64,000 bases of DNA, taken from the NCBI GenBank assembly GCA_000697665.1, contig KL197723.1, forward strand, positions 66,213 through 130,212, given 5' to 3'. The notes beneath the pieces were generated by a model. The model ran no database searches. It saw only the letters and a list, made by a program, of their open reading frames with translations, and had not been told where the DNA came from. The position numbers and the translations under genes are program-made. Position 1 is the stretch's first letter. The number at the start of each line of letters is the position of its first letter. Positions 42,604 to 53,978 of this stretch are shown here, piece by piece. This DNA comes from Jaapia argillacea MUCL 33604 (lineage: Eukaryota; Basidiomycota; Agaricomycetes; Jaapiales; Jaapiaceae).

Positions 42604-44541
42604 ATGACGGATGCAAATACGAGACGAGTACCCACAGTCAACGACCTCCGAGTGCGTCCAGCGTCTCTTGGATCATCCCATGAACTACCCTCTGACATGT
42701 TTGTTTTGTAGGTCAAGGAATGTTATATTTGTAGGGAAGAAGAAAGACATGACCGTACGTCCCCATCGACCTCCTTTGATCACTTATCTTACATTGTCAT
42801 TCCTCCGCAGAACCAACACAACCACCCCGTGCCTGGGTACACCCCTGTTCCTGCACCTTAATTGCTCACGAATCCTGTCTCCTCCACTGGATCTCCACCT
42901 CACAATCCAACGCCCGCTCAGGTTCTTCCCAAGCCAACGCCCTAAAGTGCCCGCAATGTGGATCGAAATATGAGCTGGTTAGCGATAGACCGTGGACGTT
43001 GAAGTTGTTGGATGTAGCGAATAGGGCTTTGAGTGTTGGAGGGAGGGTCGTTAGTGTTGGAGCTGTTGGGGTTATTGTTTGTAGTTTCGGTGCCGGTATG
43101 TTCATATCTCCTTGGCTCGTTGTGTGGGTGTTGATTGATTATGTTGTAGGGATATACCTGCTTTGCACTGCATACGGAGCTTTTGCCGTGCAAGAATTTC
43201 TGGGGAAAGAAATGTACGACCTGTTCTTAACAGATGATCCATCCAATTGGCCTTGGCATGCATTCATCAACCTCCCCATAATCCCCCTCTCCATGATCGC
43301 TTCTCGTATCTCATTAGTCGACAGCAACTTCGTACCCATTATCCCTCTCTTCCTCGTGTGGCCTACTTCGCCTCCCGTACACACCCCTCAACGACTATTC
43401 GCCACAAACTGGTCGAATGGTTCTCCTTACGCATCCGCGCCAGGTTCATCATCACTGGGAGGACTTGATCACAACATCAACCCATTTTCCCTCCTAATGT
43501 GGCCTCCGGCTCCCCTTCTAGGCTGCTTCCTCTACCCTCTAACTCAAAGAATATACCGTCATCTCTTCAGCCGGTTCTCCCACTGGGTATTGGATAAGAA
43601 AGAGGGAGCTCGTGGGGAGGAAGGTAGGGTGAGGGGAGTTGTATGGGAGGGATGGGAGGGGGCGCCGATGTTGCAGATTAGGATCAATGCGAGAATTGAA
43701 GGTGGCGAGGAAGGTCAACAAGGACAAGGACAGGGCGGGGAACAGGGACAGGGACAGGCTCAAGCACAAGTACAAGCAGGTGTTGACGAAGCTGGAGTAG
43801 CCCAAGCTGCAGTGGTGGAAGGAGAAGGCGCTGAACCAGATGATGCGGTAGCAGCAGCAGAACGTATGATCCGAGTCTCGGGCGCTTCAATCGGACGAGC
43901 CATTGGAGGTGCTCTTATCCTCCCATTAGTGGCGAACTATATGGGTTCACTCCTCTATCGTCTTGCACGTTACTCCCCTTTACTCCGGAAGTTCCTCGCT
44001 ATAAAATCCCCTCTTGCTTTTCGAGGTCCGGATGCTCTTGGACTTGCAGGGCTTGGGGGAGGGGGAGCTTATGGAGGAGCGTGGGTTGGAAGGCGAGAAG
44101 TCATACCGGCACCTTTGGGAGCTGCGAGTGGGGACGGGTATTGGAAGGGGATGACTCCTGCTAAAAGCTTTTTGGTAGGGTGTAAGCTTGCCCTTGGAGT
44201 CTTCTTGGGCGGAACTAGGACTTGGGCGGAATGTGATCCCGCTTGGTGGGTTTGATATGGTTTTCATTAGGGGCAGAGCTGATATGAGGTTTTCCCGGAT
44301 GCAGGTGGCGAAATTCGATAGGCCTCGGAATTTTCGTCTTCGTAAGTCCATGCTTTCTCTCATATCACACATCTCCGTTGTAACTTATCACCATATGCTT
44401 GTTCAGGCGAAGGATTGCTTACAGTTGTTCCACCTCTGGCTTACAAAACGGGAGTTGGAGAGTCGGAGGGTGAAGAATAAGTCGTTCGAGGGTGTGGAAG
44501 TTTCGTCGTTGGATTTGATCGAGGCTTGGAATCGGAGATGA
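42604..44541 (+). CDS. RING-CH (MARCH-type) membrane E3 ubiquitin ligase
   Basis: Membrane-bound ubiquitin ligase acting on membrane substrates. Exons 42604-42651, 42712-42754, 42811-44245, 44305-44341 and 44407-44541. After MTDANTRRVPTVNDLR comes the C4HC3 RING-CH: KECYICREEE, WVHPCSCTLIAHESCLLHWI and LKCPQCGSKYELV. The order Cys-x2-Cys ... Cys-x-Cys ... His-x2-Cys ... Cys-x2-Cys is the RING-CH arrangement. Two hydrophobic spans follow (VVSVGAVGVIVCSFGAGMFI and LVVWVLIDYVVGIYLLC), a long loop with Gln/Gly/Ala-rich low complexity (near 43700-43850), further hydrophobic segments (GGALILPLVANYMGSLLY; FLVGCKLALGVFLGG), and the tail AKDCLQLFHLWLTKRELESR ending LDLIEAWNRR. It sits inside the F-box array but is a single-copy gene. 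Confidence 0.85.
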
Positions 44542-45181
44542 TGCATGATCGTCAGAAGATCCCGAACTAATCGCTGTCAGCTTTGATGTCCTCTGTAGGA
44601 CCAACGTTCTATCCGTTTAGACTGCAGATACGACTGTCGGAACTCTGGAGACTTGAATGTGACCCTCAACTATGACCATGTTGGCATCTACAGAGAAGGT
44701 TGGTGGGCGTCGTCCCATCACGCCCACGAACATGTTTAACAGTTAAGCGGAGTGGTGGAAAGAGCGCATCATCATCAGGACTCCATGACATCCCTACATA
44801 AGGAATACAGTATGAATGTATGAATCAATCGCTGACTGTGTGAGACTACATATATATAATATAATATAATATATAGTAGTCACAGGTCGGCTGAGGCTCT
44901 CGATCGCAAACTCCACACCGTCGTCAAACGGTCCCGGTGACAACCACTCGACGAGCAATATATAAAACGGTTTGACGGCTTCGACCATCCTAACACAATC
45001 ATCTCATCCTTTCTCGATGGTGGTGGGCGGACTAGTTCACAGCCCATCTGCGCAAAAATTTCTGCGAGGAAGACTCACAAATACGCTTGTGCGTATACTT
45101 ACTGGTATCCTCGTGGTCGACTCCTGTCTGAATCACCGCCTGCCGCCCTTTGCTGATGCAACTCTTAGATGCTAGCCTCCG
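44542..45181. other. Gap with an AT dinucleotide-rich patch upstream of F-box copy 5
   Basis: 640 bp without a gene. At about 44850-44875 there is a TATATATAATATAATATAAT-type low-complexity run. A short TATATAA near 44960 could serve as a TATA-like element for copy 5. Confidence 0.45.
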
Positions 45182-46213
45182 ATGACGCTCCCTGAATTGC
45201 CGATCGAGCTCTATTGGAGGATCTTTGAGTTATCAGCAGCGAGATCTCGTCGGCTGGCGCTCGTTTTGTCCCTTGTTTCCAAAGACGTTCGACGTTTGGT
45301 CCTTCCTCACGCGTTCAAGACTGTCATAGTCACCCGCAATGATGGTGATCTCGTAGATCATCATCACATTCCATATCCAAGTCTTGTGCGACATCTTTGG
45401 GTGGAACCACCCTCTCGCAAACGACGAATTCGAAGTGCGATGCTCTGCGAGGATGGATCCCCCTGCTGTGCCATCATGAACCATAATACATTTCTCACCG
45501 ATCTTACCCATCTCGCTGTCCCCGATCCCGAATTTATCAAATTCCTGGACTGTGACGACTTGTCCCTGAAGACCCACGAACTTAGTAAATGTCAATCTTT
45601 GACTTTCTTCGCCCAATCCACCCATTTTGTGGAATTGAATTTGGGCCCCAAAGCTCGGCAATTTCTCTTCAACAACATCACTCATCTCCAGATCTTCCCG
45701 CTTGGTTCCCCCCACCCCGGTGGCACCATCGATCTGGAGTCCCTCGTTCGCGATTGCGTGGGGTTAACACATCTCGCAATGCCCGCTCCAGATCTGAGCA
45801 ACCTCATACACATGTATGAGATGTCCCGGTACAAGGAAAGGGTCTTCCGGGCAATGACTCGGAACAAGCGGAGCCGACTAGAGACCCTGGTGCTATTGGT
45901 CGATTGGTACAAATGGAGTGACGACTGTCCCAATGGAGACGGGATGGGTTCGACATTCTTAGTGTTGAGTGTTTGCGCTATGGAGAGGTTTGATGACCGA
46001 CATGCCGTTATCTCCCCGGTCAATTGGCCACCCAGAAGGGAACATCCCTCTAGTTTTGACTCTACCCCCTGGAACGGTCTTAATGTTGTCCGTGACCACT
46101 GGTTGAGAGAGTTGTCGGGCGAGAAGACAGTCTGGGAGCAGGCAAGGGAGAATTTGGAAATGGCTAGAAGCTACCAGAAGCGGATCCATGAGGGTAGAAG
46201 TGCAAGAGCTTGA
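45182..46213 (+). CDS. F-box-like protein, array copy 5
   Basis: Single exon, 343 residues, starting MTLPELPIELYWRIFELSAA. Seen: the F-box-like block continues LSLVSKDVRRLVLPHAFKTV, then HHIPYPSLVRHLWVEPPSRK, LTDLTHLAVPDPEFIKFLDC, FLFNNITHLQIFPLGSP, LTHLAMPAPDLS, ETLVLLVDWYKWSDD, and the C-terminal block HWLRELSGEKTVWEQARENL. It is the most diverged array member (KT for ET in the last block, extra basic clusters KRRIR and RNKRSR), consistent with an older split. Probable SCF adaptor by family. Confidence 0.78.
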   Translation: MTLPELPIELYWRIFELSAARSRRLALVLSLVSKDVRRLVLPHAFKTVIVTRNDGDLVDHHHIPYPSLVRHLWVEPPSRKRRIRSAMLCEDGSPCCAIMNHNTFLTDLTHLAVPDPEFIKFLDCDDLSLKTHELSKCQSLTFFAQSTHFVELNLGPKARQFLFNNITHLQIFPLGSPHPGGTIDLESLVRDCVGLTHLAMPAPDLSNLIHMYEMSRYKERVFRAMTRNKRSRLETLVLLVDWYKWSDDCPNGDGMGSTFLVLSVCAMERFDDRHAVISPVNWPPRREHPSSFDSTPWNGLNVVRDHWLRELSGEKTVWEQARENLEMARSYQKRIHEGRSARA

Positions 46214-46558
46214 GCCTGAGGCCTGAATGTCGTTTAGAAGTGGAATTGCGCCTGTTCCGACTCTCCTCCTCGTACATATGTTGTTCCTCCTGGACGCGAT
46301 CCGGTCCGTAGACTTGGATACATAATTGGTATCATATATAATTGGTATCCAAGAAAGAAATACAATAATTGGACATTGCCCATAAGGTCTACTGTATGAA
46401 CGTGCAGGGTCTGAAAACCTTGTTCCAAGAGTCCCTGAAAAATGATGAACATTCTACCTACGAAAAACACCAGCAGTCCAACTAATGGATATAGATATGA
46501 GGGAAATAGGCGAAAGTAAGAACAAGAATTCCAAACACAATAATCGATCTGATGTAGG
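46214..46558. other. Convergent 3' gap between F-box copy 5 and secreted protein gene
   Basis: 345 bp between convergent genes. A repeated TAATTGGTATC (near 46324 and 46341) is the only pattern seen. Confidence 0.5.
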
Positions 46559-47861
46559 CTAGGTACCCCCCAGTAGCAGGATTGCCATGAAGATGAAGAG
46601 TGACTCCGCGATAAAGATTGTTTTCAGCGCCGGAGCCACGAGCGCAACCGACTTGGACGAATAAACTGTGGATGTGCAATTGGAGTCCACAGAGGTGATG
46701 GGCGCCACCGACCAATTGACAGAATAGTTTGCTGTGCTGGCGAAGCGAGGGATAAAATAAGTTAACTGTACGGCATTGAGAAGCAAAGAGATTAATGAGT
46801 AACTCACTGGCAGCCTGAGAATTGGTTGTTCACGTAGTTGATAGAGTAAGAGCTATTCTGATATCTGAACTGCGGGATCGTCATCCCTCCCGCCAACACA
46901 ACCCCACTACATCCGTTAGCGCCAGGTAGTGCGCCAGCGATAAGCTGGAGCAAAGCGCCACCACCTTCAACCCCAAGTCCCACTTCTGGATCGATTGTTG
47001 CAAGGAGCGGCCCGACCTCGGTCGCAACCTTGGAAATCCCATCCAAAATTTTTGCAATATCATACCAAACCGAATGTGGTTGAGAATTTGTAACCAACAT
47101 CAAAACGGTGTACATTCGGTAGTCGTTGGGATCGATGGAGAAGTAGTATGAGTTGTTTGCACAACCCAGGGGTATGGAAGTGTTCTTGTGAATAGCTTTA
47201 CCCAGAGAGATGCCTGGGGAAAGCGCGACTGTTGTGTTATCGCTGGCGAGGACGGTGACAATGAGGTTGAGGCTGTCATATGACTTGTCCAAGGTAGAGA
47301 CGACGGTGAAACTGTCCAGAGAAAATTTGTAATCTCCGAAGGAAGCATTGGCCGGGGGTGTGCTGGCGACCTTTGACACTGGTGAAGCCACTGGAGCGTC
47401 TCCGATCCTATATGATACGAAGACCAATTCACCGAGAAATCCACTGCAATATGATAAGGGGGTACGTACAACGTTGGATTGCAGTTTTGCGCCGGTGGTC
47501 CATTCCCGAAGGGCAGGTCCACTTCCAACAGATATGTCCCATCCTCCCATTTGTCTGGTTGACCACCCGTGATATCCAGGGGGAGTTGGGGAATAGAGAT
47601 ATTGGCTCCATTGGCATTGCATGGTATGTATCCTGGGTAGACGCCGTCTGCTTCTGCGACTATGACCGACGTATTGGAAGCAAGACGAAGGCTGGCGTAG
47701 CAGTCATCCACTACACTCCCGTTAACCTGCCAACCGAGTTGGATAACGTCTCCTGAGCTGAATTTTCTGCATCCCCCTACAACTTCCAAAGTGTCGGTGA
47801 AGACGACATAAGCAGACACGGCTAGAGGGAGCAAGAGGGAGAATACAATCGGGGTTCGCAT
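46559..47861 (-). CDS. Secreted or membrane-anchored glycoprotein, unknown family
   Basis: Not recognised. Signal peptide MRTPIVFSLLLPLAVSAY (ATG 47859-47861), then an ectodomain rich in Asn-X-Ser/Thr sites (NGS, NTS, NIS, NAS, NTT, NNS, NSS, NYS, NWS, NCT; at least ten). Likely disulfide Cys occur in GGCRKF, DDCYAS, IPCNAN, QNCNPT, LGCANN, GCSGVV, SGCQ and SNCTS. A Gly-rich hydrophobic segment (GLGVEGGGALLQLIAGALPG) lies near residue 270. The last exon ends with a hydrophobic tail (IFIAESLFIFMAILLLGG), either a membrane anchor or a GPI-type signal. Three exons: the first donor is gtacgtac near 47465 and the last intron near 46740-46807. It could be a cell-surface protein; no enzyme motif seen. 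Confidence 0.65.
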
Positions 47862-49575
47862 GATGGCTCCCAGTTTCGCGAAATCTCTTGAAGACGAAGA
47901 AGCGGGCTCGGATATTTGTGAGATTCGTTGGGGGGACGGTCGAGTACTGTGGGGGAAGTGAATAAGGTCGCACATAAATAGCTATAAGCACGAGGAATGC
48001 TTGCATTCAGCGAATGCCGCCCCTACTGGGCGACTCAGGATATACACGCCGTCTCTTCATGGTGTGGGGCATGCTCAGGGCCTCCAAAACCTGCTAGGTA
48101 TCCAGTACCGGAAAGATGCTATACTATGAGGCTGTAACAACACCACATGCTCGTTAACGCAAGCCACATCAATGCAGGGACAGCATCGTGATAGCGAATT
48201 TCTCAGCTTACGAAGAGTCCAATCTTTTCCTTCCTAGGCTCCATTCTGGAAGAAGTTGCGGCATCGCTTTCTGGTATTCTAGGTCTACTGTAAGACGCCA
48301 AGGACGCAGAGTCGTGTAGTAGTACGAACCCATATCATCGACCGTTTTGTTAAGGTTATGGGTCCTTCATTCCTTACATAATCGCATTTTTTGGTCCACG
48401 GTGGACTCCGATATTGCCGTCTTTGTTCTACCACAACCTCCATCTCCCTTCCCCTCTTCTCTGGTAGACAGACCTTGTAAGGGTTTCTCGACCCATCCTC
48501 CATCCTCCAGCTCCGATCCAGGTGTATTCACTGGCACTGTCAGTGAAATCCGAGCTTCAATACACGTGGAAGTCGTAAGAATCACAGCCAAACTCTTACA
48601 CTATCAGACGATACACCGCCCATGCCTACTAATCGCCATGTTCTATACATTTCCAGTCTCATTCAGCACAGAAATTTCGCTAAATGAATCCCATCAATTG
48701 ACACAGGTTTTCGGCAACTACCTGCATTGCATTGGCTCGCAAAGTCAAACCTCATCCTAACATCGCAATATACCAGGATGGTGCAACGATCAACACAATG
48801 AAAGGCGCAAGGTCCGGTGAGAAATGAAGTCACCTCTTTCCGACCTGTCAATGGCAACAGCCGCGATTGGCTGCTCTATGATCACCAAACCTTTGGGGCC
48901 TCCGAGTCGACTGTCCGAGCCTCGCTCCGCCAACTTGCTGCGAGCGTCTCTTCTCTCTGTGCAATGGCTGTCCATTTCCTCGTGTCACAGGCGAGGCGGG
49001 TTCGCTGCCTCACCGGGGATTATGGCGGTCTGGGTTGGCGACTGTTGCAGGCAGATGGACCAGGGTTCTTACCAGCCAACGTTCTTCCGACTTGGAGATC
49101 GGGACGAAGGAAAGCCCAAGGAGGATCAACCTTCTTGTTTCCACTTGGGCGACGAATAACTTGGTCTGTTCTAAATCCACCCTGGCGGCTCTTATGAAGG
49201 TATGGGGCACGAGGTTGTGAAGCTCATCTCCACCCTTGAATTCATCGTGACTTCGCAGCCCCTACACTGTGCTTATTCCGCGCCACATCTACGATGCGCA
49301 GAAGGACTCTAAGTAATAAACTATTAGGATTCCCTTACATTGTGTAAGCTCTGTGCCGGATGATGGAGACACCTCTCATGCGTATATTTGTCTGCTGGTC
49401 GCGGTTGTGAGCACTTCGGGCATGGATAACCGTGTTACAACAAGCAAGCAAAACGCGAGCGATCAACAAGATGTAGGTAGTGATACAAGGCCGTCATTAT
49501 TGTTATTGGATCTCATTCTGAACCAAGCGATCAAGATGTGCCAGTCAGGCGGGGTGTTGATACATCGGAAAGCGT
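47862..49575. other. 1.7-kb gene-poor stretch
   Basis: No gene accepted. Two overlapping plus-strand frames at 48817-49197 (both over 100 codons) lack any family signature, and their overlap argues that at most one could be real. No transposon ends or repeats noticed. Confidence 0.45.
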
Positions 49576-50575
49576 CTACTTCCTTCCAGCAGCTTTCTTC
49601 TTCTCTATTTCCGCGGCTTTGGCTGGATGGGATACAAGTCAGTAGCCATTGCATGAGTGATAGAGAGATCGGACCATCTGTTTCTGCCTTCCTCCTCGCC
49701 GCGGCGGCCTCACGCTCAGCTCTAATCTTGGAAAGACGAGCAAGATCGGCTTTGGCCTGATCGGTCTTGCCTTGCTCGTGAAGCTGCGGGAGGAACATCG
49801 TTCAGTCACAGCTGAAGTGATAACAGGGATCAAAGTACCTTCCACCACCTCTCTTTCGCATCATCCTTCTCCTTCTGCTCCCTACGAAGACGAATCGATC
49901 AGCGACAGCAAAAGAGTTAAAAAGCCCCAACACACCTCTCCCGTCTGGTCATCTCTCTAGGAGCGCTCAAATCCGAGATACTCAAGTTCTTCCCCGCAGC
50001 ATGATTAGCATTCACGAGATATGGATCTTCGGTTTCACCGTCCCCGTCTTTCTTGCCTTTCGCCTGTTTCTTTAACTGACGACGTTCTTCTCGGGTTAGT
50101 TCTGGTTCTCCTGGTTTGGGTGCAGTGGATGATGAACCGGGAACGGTAAGCCCGTCGTCTTCAGATTCTTCCTCTTCGGAACCTTCCTCGGAATCTTCTT
50201 CTTCGTCGGAGTCTTCTTCATCGTCGTTCTCACCGCGAGCGGCCCTGGTGAGGGGATCGAAAGTTAGATCCAACAAGTATGTGGGGGATGTAGGATTTTG
50301 TAATAAGTAAAGAATGGATGGACACACCACTTGTCCATTGCCGCAGTCGAATCTTCACCATCAGCAGCACCAATATGTTTACTGCAACAATCACAAATCG
50401 TATCAGCACCCATCCAAAACCCCATGATCCAAACAACCCTCACCTGAAATTCCTTCCGCCACCTCGCTTCGTCTTGAACTTTCCTCTGCCGGCTGCGGAG
50501 TACCAGCGCGTTAACACCGTAGCGAAGAGATCGTGAATGATCGGGAATTTAGGACTTACCAGCACCTCTGGCCAT
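49576..50575 (-). CDS. PDAP1/PP28-type casein kinase substrate phosphoprotein
   Basis: Family: small heat- and acid-stable phosphoprotein (PDAP1), an RNA- and growth-factor-linked CK2 substrate conserved from fungi to mammals. Exons assemble to about 170 residues: MARGAAGRGKFKTKRGGGRN then KHIGAADGEDSTAAMDKW, the acidic CK2-type run DDEEDSDEEEDSEEGSEEEE, PGEPELTREERRQLKKQAKG, DPYLVNANHAAGKNLSISDL, APREMTRRER, DDAKERWWKLHEQGKTDQAK, ADLARLSKIRAEREAAAARR and a final AEIEKKKAAGRK. The NPYxxNANH-like, LSRREREEIEKQ-like and basic C-terminal helix order is the PDAP1 pattern. Five or six short introns. The start ATG (50573-50575) gives the conserved glycine/basic N terminus. Confidence 0.88.
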
Positions 50576-51030
50576 GGTTGATACTGGGATACGTGAAGGG
50601 TTGTGGTGGTTGGAACGAGGCTGGTTGCAGGCCCTTATATGACTCGAATAGGTGCTTTGGGGTGATTAGAATTCTTTTTACTGCTGATCAATGATATGAA
50701 GTTGCCATTTTGGGTATGTCGAGTCATGTATGTTTCTCCGTGGATTGCGGTTGCGGATTCTCGTTTTAGGGTACGTTGGGCGCACAGCTGACATTTTGGT
50801 GAGCGACATAAACAAAGCTGCCTCTACGTACGATCGACGTTGGTTACGGGAGAAAGATAACCAGTGTTGTCCGCTGTAGAAAGCCCAAAATAGGTAGCAG
50901 GAAAAAGAAATCGACAGAGTGATGACATGATCCCGAGGTAGATATAGGTTAAGCAACATACAATCAACGCTGGCTGTACAGAGAGCAATACAGATGGACA
51001 TACTGAGCTCTGTGAGGTAAACGTGTAACA
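50576..51030. other. 5' flank of the PDAP1-type gene and 3' flank of F-box copy 6
   Basis: 455 bp. From about 50960 it belongs to the three-unit tandem repeat (AACGCTGGCTGTAC near 50968 recurs near 52681). No gene. Confidence 0.55.
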
Positions 51031-52035
51031 CTAGATATACTGGTCCCATCGATCAACACTCCAGAGAGCCCTATCCCAAACCGTTTCCACTCCAGAGGAC
51101 ACCTGCTCCATCCACAAATGGCGAACAGCATCCGCCCGAGACCCACCCTGCATGTTCCAAGGGACGATGGACATGGACATCTGGTCGTCCGCGCGGGTCC
51201 TAGCAAACGATACCAACTCCTTAAACTTCCGCCGTGCAATGTCGACATTGCCCGGGTAGTTTTTCATCCACTGAGACCAATCGATCATCAAGACGAACAG
51301 TTCCATCGTAGGATTTCTTGATACTGCGAGTTTCATCCGCTTTGTCACCACCAAAGCCATCCAATACTCAGAAACCATGGTCTCCAGATTATCTCGTTGA
51401 CCGAGCACTAACTCCCCAATGGGAGGGGTGATAGCGAGGTGTGTCAGGACACAACGGTGATCAACGATCTCTAGCAGGGTTTCACATCCTGTGGAAGTGG
51501 TCGAGGAGGATAAAAACACCTGAATATGCGTGATATTTTCGGCTAGGAATCGGGATGACTCCAAATCTTGGTTTGGTCTGATGTAATGACTGCGGTCGAA
51601 CAAGGTCAGGGAGTGACAATGCTTGAGGTTTGATAATTCCCATCGCGCATGAGACTCGCAATCGCAATCGATGGCTGCCAGTGAAGAAGAGTCACGAATT
51701 GCGATGTGTGTGATGTTTTGGAGAAATCTGAGGTGGAGGAAAGCACAGGCTGGGATTGGGATTTGGTTGGAGACGTGGCCTTGATGTGGTGCTATTGGAG
51801 GCCCGGGGTCGAACCAGATATTGTGGACGAGGGAGGCGTGGGGGAAGAAGTGATTGTTCAGCAGGTCGTATTTTGTTCTTGAGATGAAGACGGTGTTGAA
51901 GACGTGGGGTAGAGCGAGTTTGCGAAATTCTTTGCAGACGAGGGATATGGAGAGGCTGAACTTGTGGGAGGTGGAGAAACCCCATTCGAGGATCTGGAAG
52001 ACAATCTCGACGGGGAGTTCGACGTGCGTCTCCAT
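51031..52035 (-). CDS. F-box-like protein, array copy 6 (tandem unit 1)
   Basis: Single exon, 334 residues from the ATG at 52033-52035 (METHVELPVEIVFQILEWGF), the start position shared by all three tandem units. The frame is open upstream but without an ATG. Seen: LSISLVCKEFRKLALPHVF, FFPHASLVHNIWFDPGPPI, a FLAENITHIQVFLSSST block, LTHLAITPPIGE, ELFVLMIDWSQWMKNYPG, the SMSIVPWNMQG line also found in copies 1, 2, 7 and 8, and the end LWMEQVSSGVETVWDRALWS then VDRWDQYI. Closest to copy 7. The 5' and 3' flanks are duplicated too, so promoter and terminator moved with the gene. Confidence 0.8.
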   Translation of the reverse strand: METHVELPVEIVFQILEWGFSTSHKFSLSISLVCKEFRKLALPHVFNTVFISRTKYDLLNNHFFPHASLVHNIWFDPGPPIAPHQGHVSNQIPIPACAFLHLRFLQNITHIAIRDSSSLAAIDCDCESHARWELSNLKHCHSLTLFDRSHYIRPNQDLESSRFLAENITHIQVFLSSSTTSTGCETLLEIVDHRCVLTHLAITPPIGELVLGQRDNLETMVSEYWMALVVTKRMKLAVSRNPTMELFVLMIDWSQWMKNYPGNVDIARRKFKELVSFARTRADDQMSMSIVPWNMQGGSRADAVRHLWMEQVSSGVETVWDRALWSVDRWDQYI

Positions 52036-52973
52036 GTTCAGGTGTCTCTGAAGGGTGTGTGGATATGGGTCCAGGTGGAGGCGATGACAAGGTTCGGGAT
52101 TCAATATTCATTGATGAACCCCCGAATCTTCATGATCTGCCACTACGTCGTACAAACAAACAATATTTCCCGGTTTTGAGCACACTATTTTCAGGTAATC
52201 CCTCTTAATTCCTTCTGCGATTTCATCTCTGAACTTCGAAGACCCGGCCAATGATCTCGCTCCACCGTTGGGACTGCCTGTCTTGCCAGTCGAACGTTCT
52301 ATGTCACCTCCCATGATGCCTTCTCATCATGTCGGATTTCACCGGAATAATGGGCGCATGAGAACCCAGCTTTAGCCTCACGACCCCTGCTATCCAGGTC
52401 GTCCATTCATGTCCACTGCGCCTACGAGTGCTAGCCGAAGGGCGAAGTCTATCCAGTGCGACGATTAGCCTAGTATTGCGGTATCTCTCACGCGACGATG
52501 TGGGGTTCCTCCGGGGGGCCGTTGGGTGCTCTTGTTATGAACCGTTCACACAACACATTTACTCGTCGTACTGCGGACCAACCAATCTCAATAACGAAGG
52601 ATCAAGCGGTCATGCTTGACGGCTATGTGCAAGTTTCGCATGTCGCCTCCATGTATAAGTAGGTCACGCATCATGCGTTAACGCTGGCTGTACGGAGAAC
52701 AATACAAATAAGAGGCACCCAGAAATACGGAGCTTCGCCAACATTGAACATCCGTGTTTGTACAACTTCCAGGAATCCCATTTACATCTACTGCAACAGG
52801 ATCTCGTTGTCTCCCCAAGCGCACGTTGGTATTGGAGAATCGAATGTGATAGACCCGTCATACTGTTCCTGATTTAGGCGTGAATCAAGGTATGCAATGA
52901 AGTCAATGGATGACCCCACCAACCTCCATATATGATTATGAAACGTACCGTACCACAAGGTAAACGTGGAACT
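52036..52973. other. Spacer between tandem F-box copies 6 and 7
   Basis: Left part (to about 52480) is the promoter-side sequence of unit 1, matched at 53979-54360. The part 52480-52670 has no match found in the window. From 52670 it is the 3' flank of unit 2, with an extra stretch of about 235 bp (52711-52945) relative to unit 1. Confidence 0.55.
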
Positions 52974-53978
52974 CTAAATATACTGGTCCCATCGATCAAC
53001 ACTCCACCGAGCCCTATCCCAAACCGTTTCCACTCTCGACGACACCTGCCCCGCCCACAAATGGCGAACAGCATCTGCCCTCGACTCACCCTGCATGTTC
53101 CAAGGGACGATGGACATTGACATCTGTTCATCCGCGCGGGTCCTAGCAAACGATATCAACTCCTTAAACTTCCGCCGTGCAATGTCGACATTGCCCGGGT
53201 AGCTTTTCATCCACTGAGACCAATCGATCATCAAGACGAGGAGTTCCATCGTAGGTTTCCTTGACGCTGCAAATTTCACCCGCTTTGTCACAACCAACGC
53301 CGTCCAATATTCAGAAACCATGGTCTCCAGATTGTCTCGTTGACCGAGCACAAACTCCCCAATGGGAGGGGTGATAGCGAGGTGTGTGAGGAGACCACGG
53401 TGATCGATGATCTCTAGCAGGCTTTCACATCCTGTGGAAGTGGTCGAGGAGGATAAAAACACCTGAAGATGCGTGATATTTTCGGCTAGGAATCGGAATG
53501 ACTTCAAATTTGGGTTTGGTCTGATGTAATGACCGCGGTCGAACAAGGTCAGGGAGTGACAATGGTCGAGGTTTGATAATGCCCATATCGTATGAGAGTT
53601 GGACTCGCAATCGATGGGAGCTAGTTGAGGATAGTCACGAACTGCGATGTGTGTGATGTTTTGGAGAAATCTGAGGTGGAGGAAAGCACAGGCTGGGATT
53701 GGGATTTGGTTGGAGACGTGGCCTTGATGTGGTGCTATTGGAGGCCCGGGGTCGAACCAGATGTTGTGAACGAGGGAGGCGTGGGGGAAGAAGTGATTGT
53801 TCCTCAGGTCGTATTTTGTTCTTGAGATAAAGACGGTGTTGAAGACGTGGGGTAGAGCGAGTTTGCGAAATTCTTTGCAAACGAGAGATACGGAGAGGCT
53901 GAACCTGTGGGAGGTAGAGAAACCCCATTCGAGGATCTGCAAGACAATCTCGACGGGGAGTTCGACGTGCGCCTCCAT
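52974..53978 (-). CDS. F-box-like protein, array copy 7 (tandem unit 2)
   Basis: Single exon, 334 residues from the shared start (ATG 53976-53978, MEAHVELPVEIVLQILEWGF). An in-frame ATG at 54045-54047 would add 23 residues (MNPEPCHRLHLDPYLHTLER...), but the equivalent codon in copy 6 is TTG, so the shorter start is preferred. Seen: LSVSLVCKEFRKLALPHVF, FFPHASLVHNIWFDPGPPI, IPACAFLHLRFLQNITHIAV, FLAENITHLQVFLSSST, ELLVLMIDWSQWMKSYPG and LWAGQVSSRVETVWDRARWS. Nearly identical to copy 6 across long stretches, so this duplication is younger than the split from copies 1-5. Confidence 0.8.
   Translation of the reverse strand: MEAHVELPVEIVLQILEWGFSTSHRFSLSVSLVCKEFRKLALPHVFNTVFISRTKYDLRNNHFFPHASLVHNIWFDPGPPIAPHQGHVSNQIPIPACAFLHLRFLQNITHIAVRDYPQLAPIDCESNSHTIWALSNLDHCHSLTLFDRGHYIRPNPNLKSFRFLAENITHLQVFLSSSTTSTGCESLLEIIDHRGLLTHLAITPPIGEFVLGQRDNLETMVSEYWTALVVTKRVKFAASRKPTMELLVLMIDWSQWMKSYPGNVDIARRKFKELISFARTRADEQMSMSIVPWNMQGESRADAVRHLWAGQVSSRVETVWDRARWSVDRWDQYI

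Noticed and set aside
44850-44875. TA-rich run as a possible transposon end or origin
   Set aside because: It is a simple low-complexity dinucleotide-type run without inverted partner or target duplication.
48817-49197. Two overlapping plus-strand frames of over 100 codons
   Set aside because: They conflict with each other and have no family resemblance, signal peptide or neighbouring exons.
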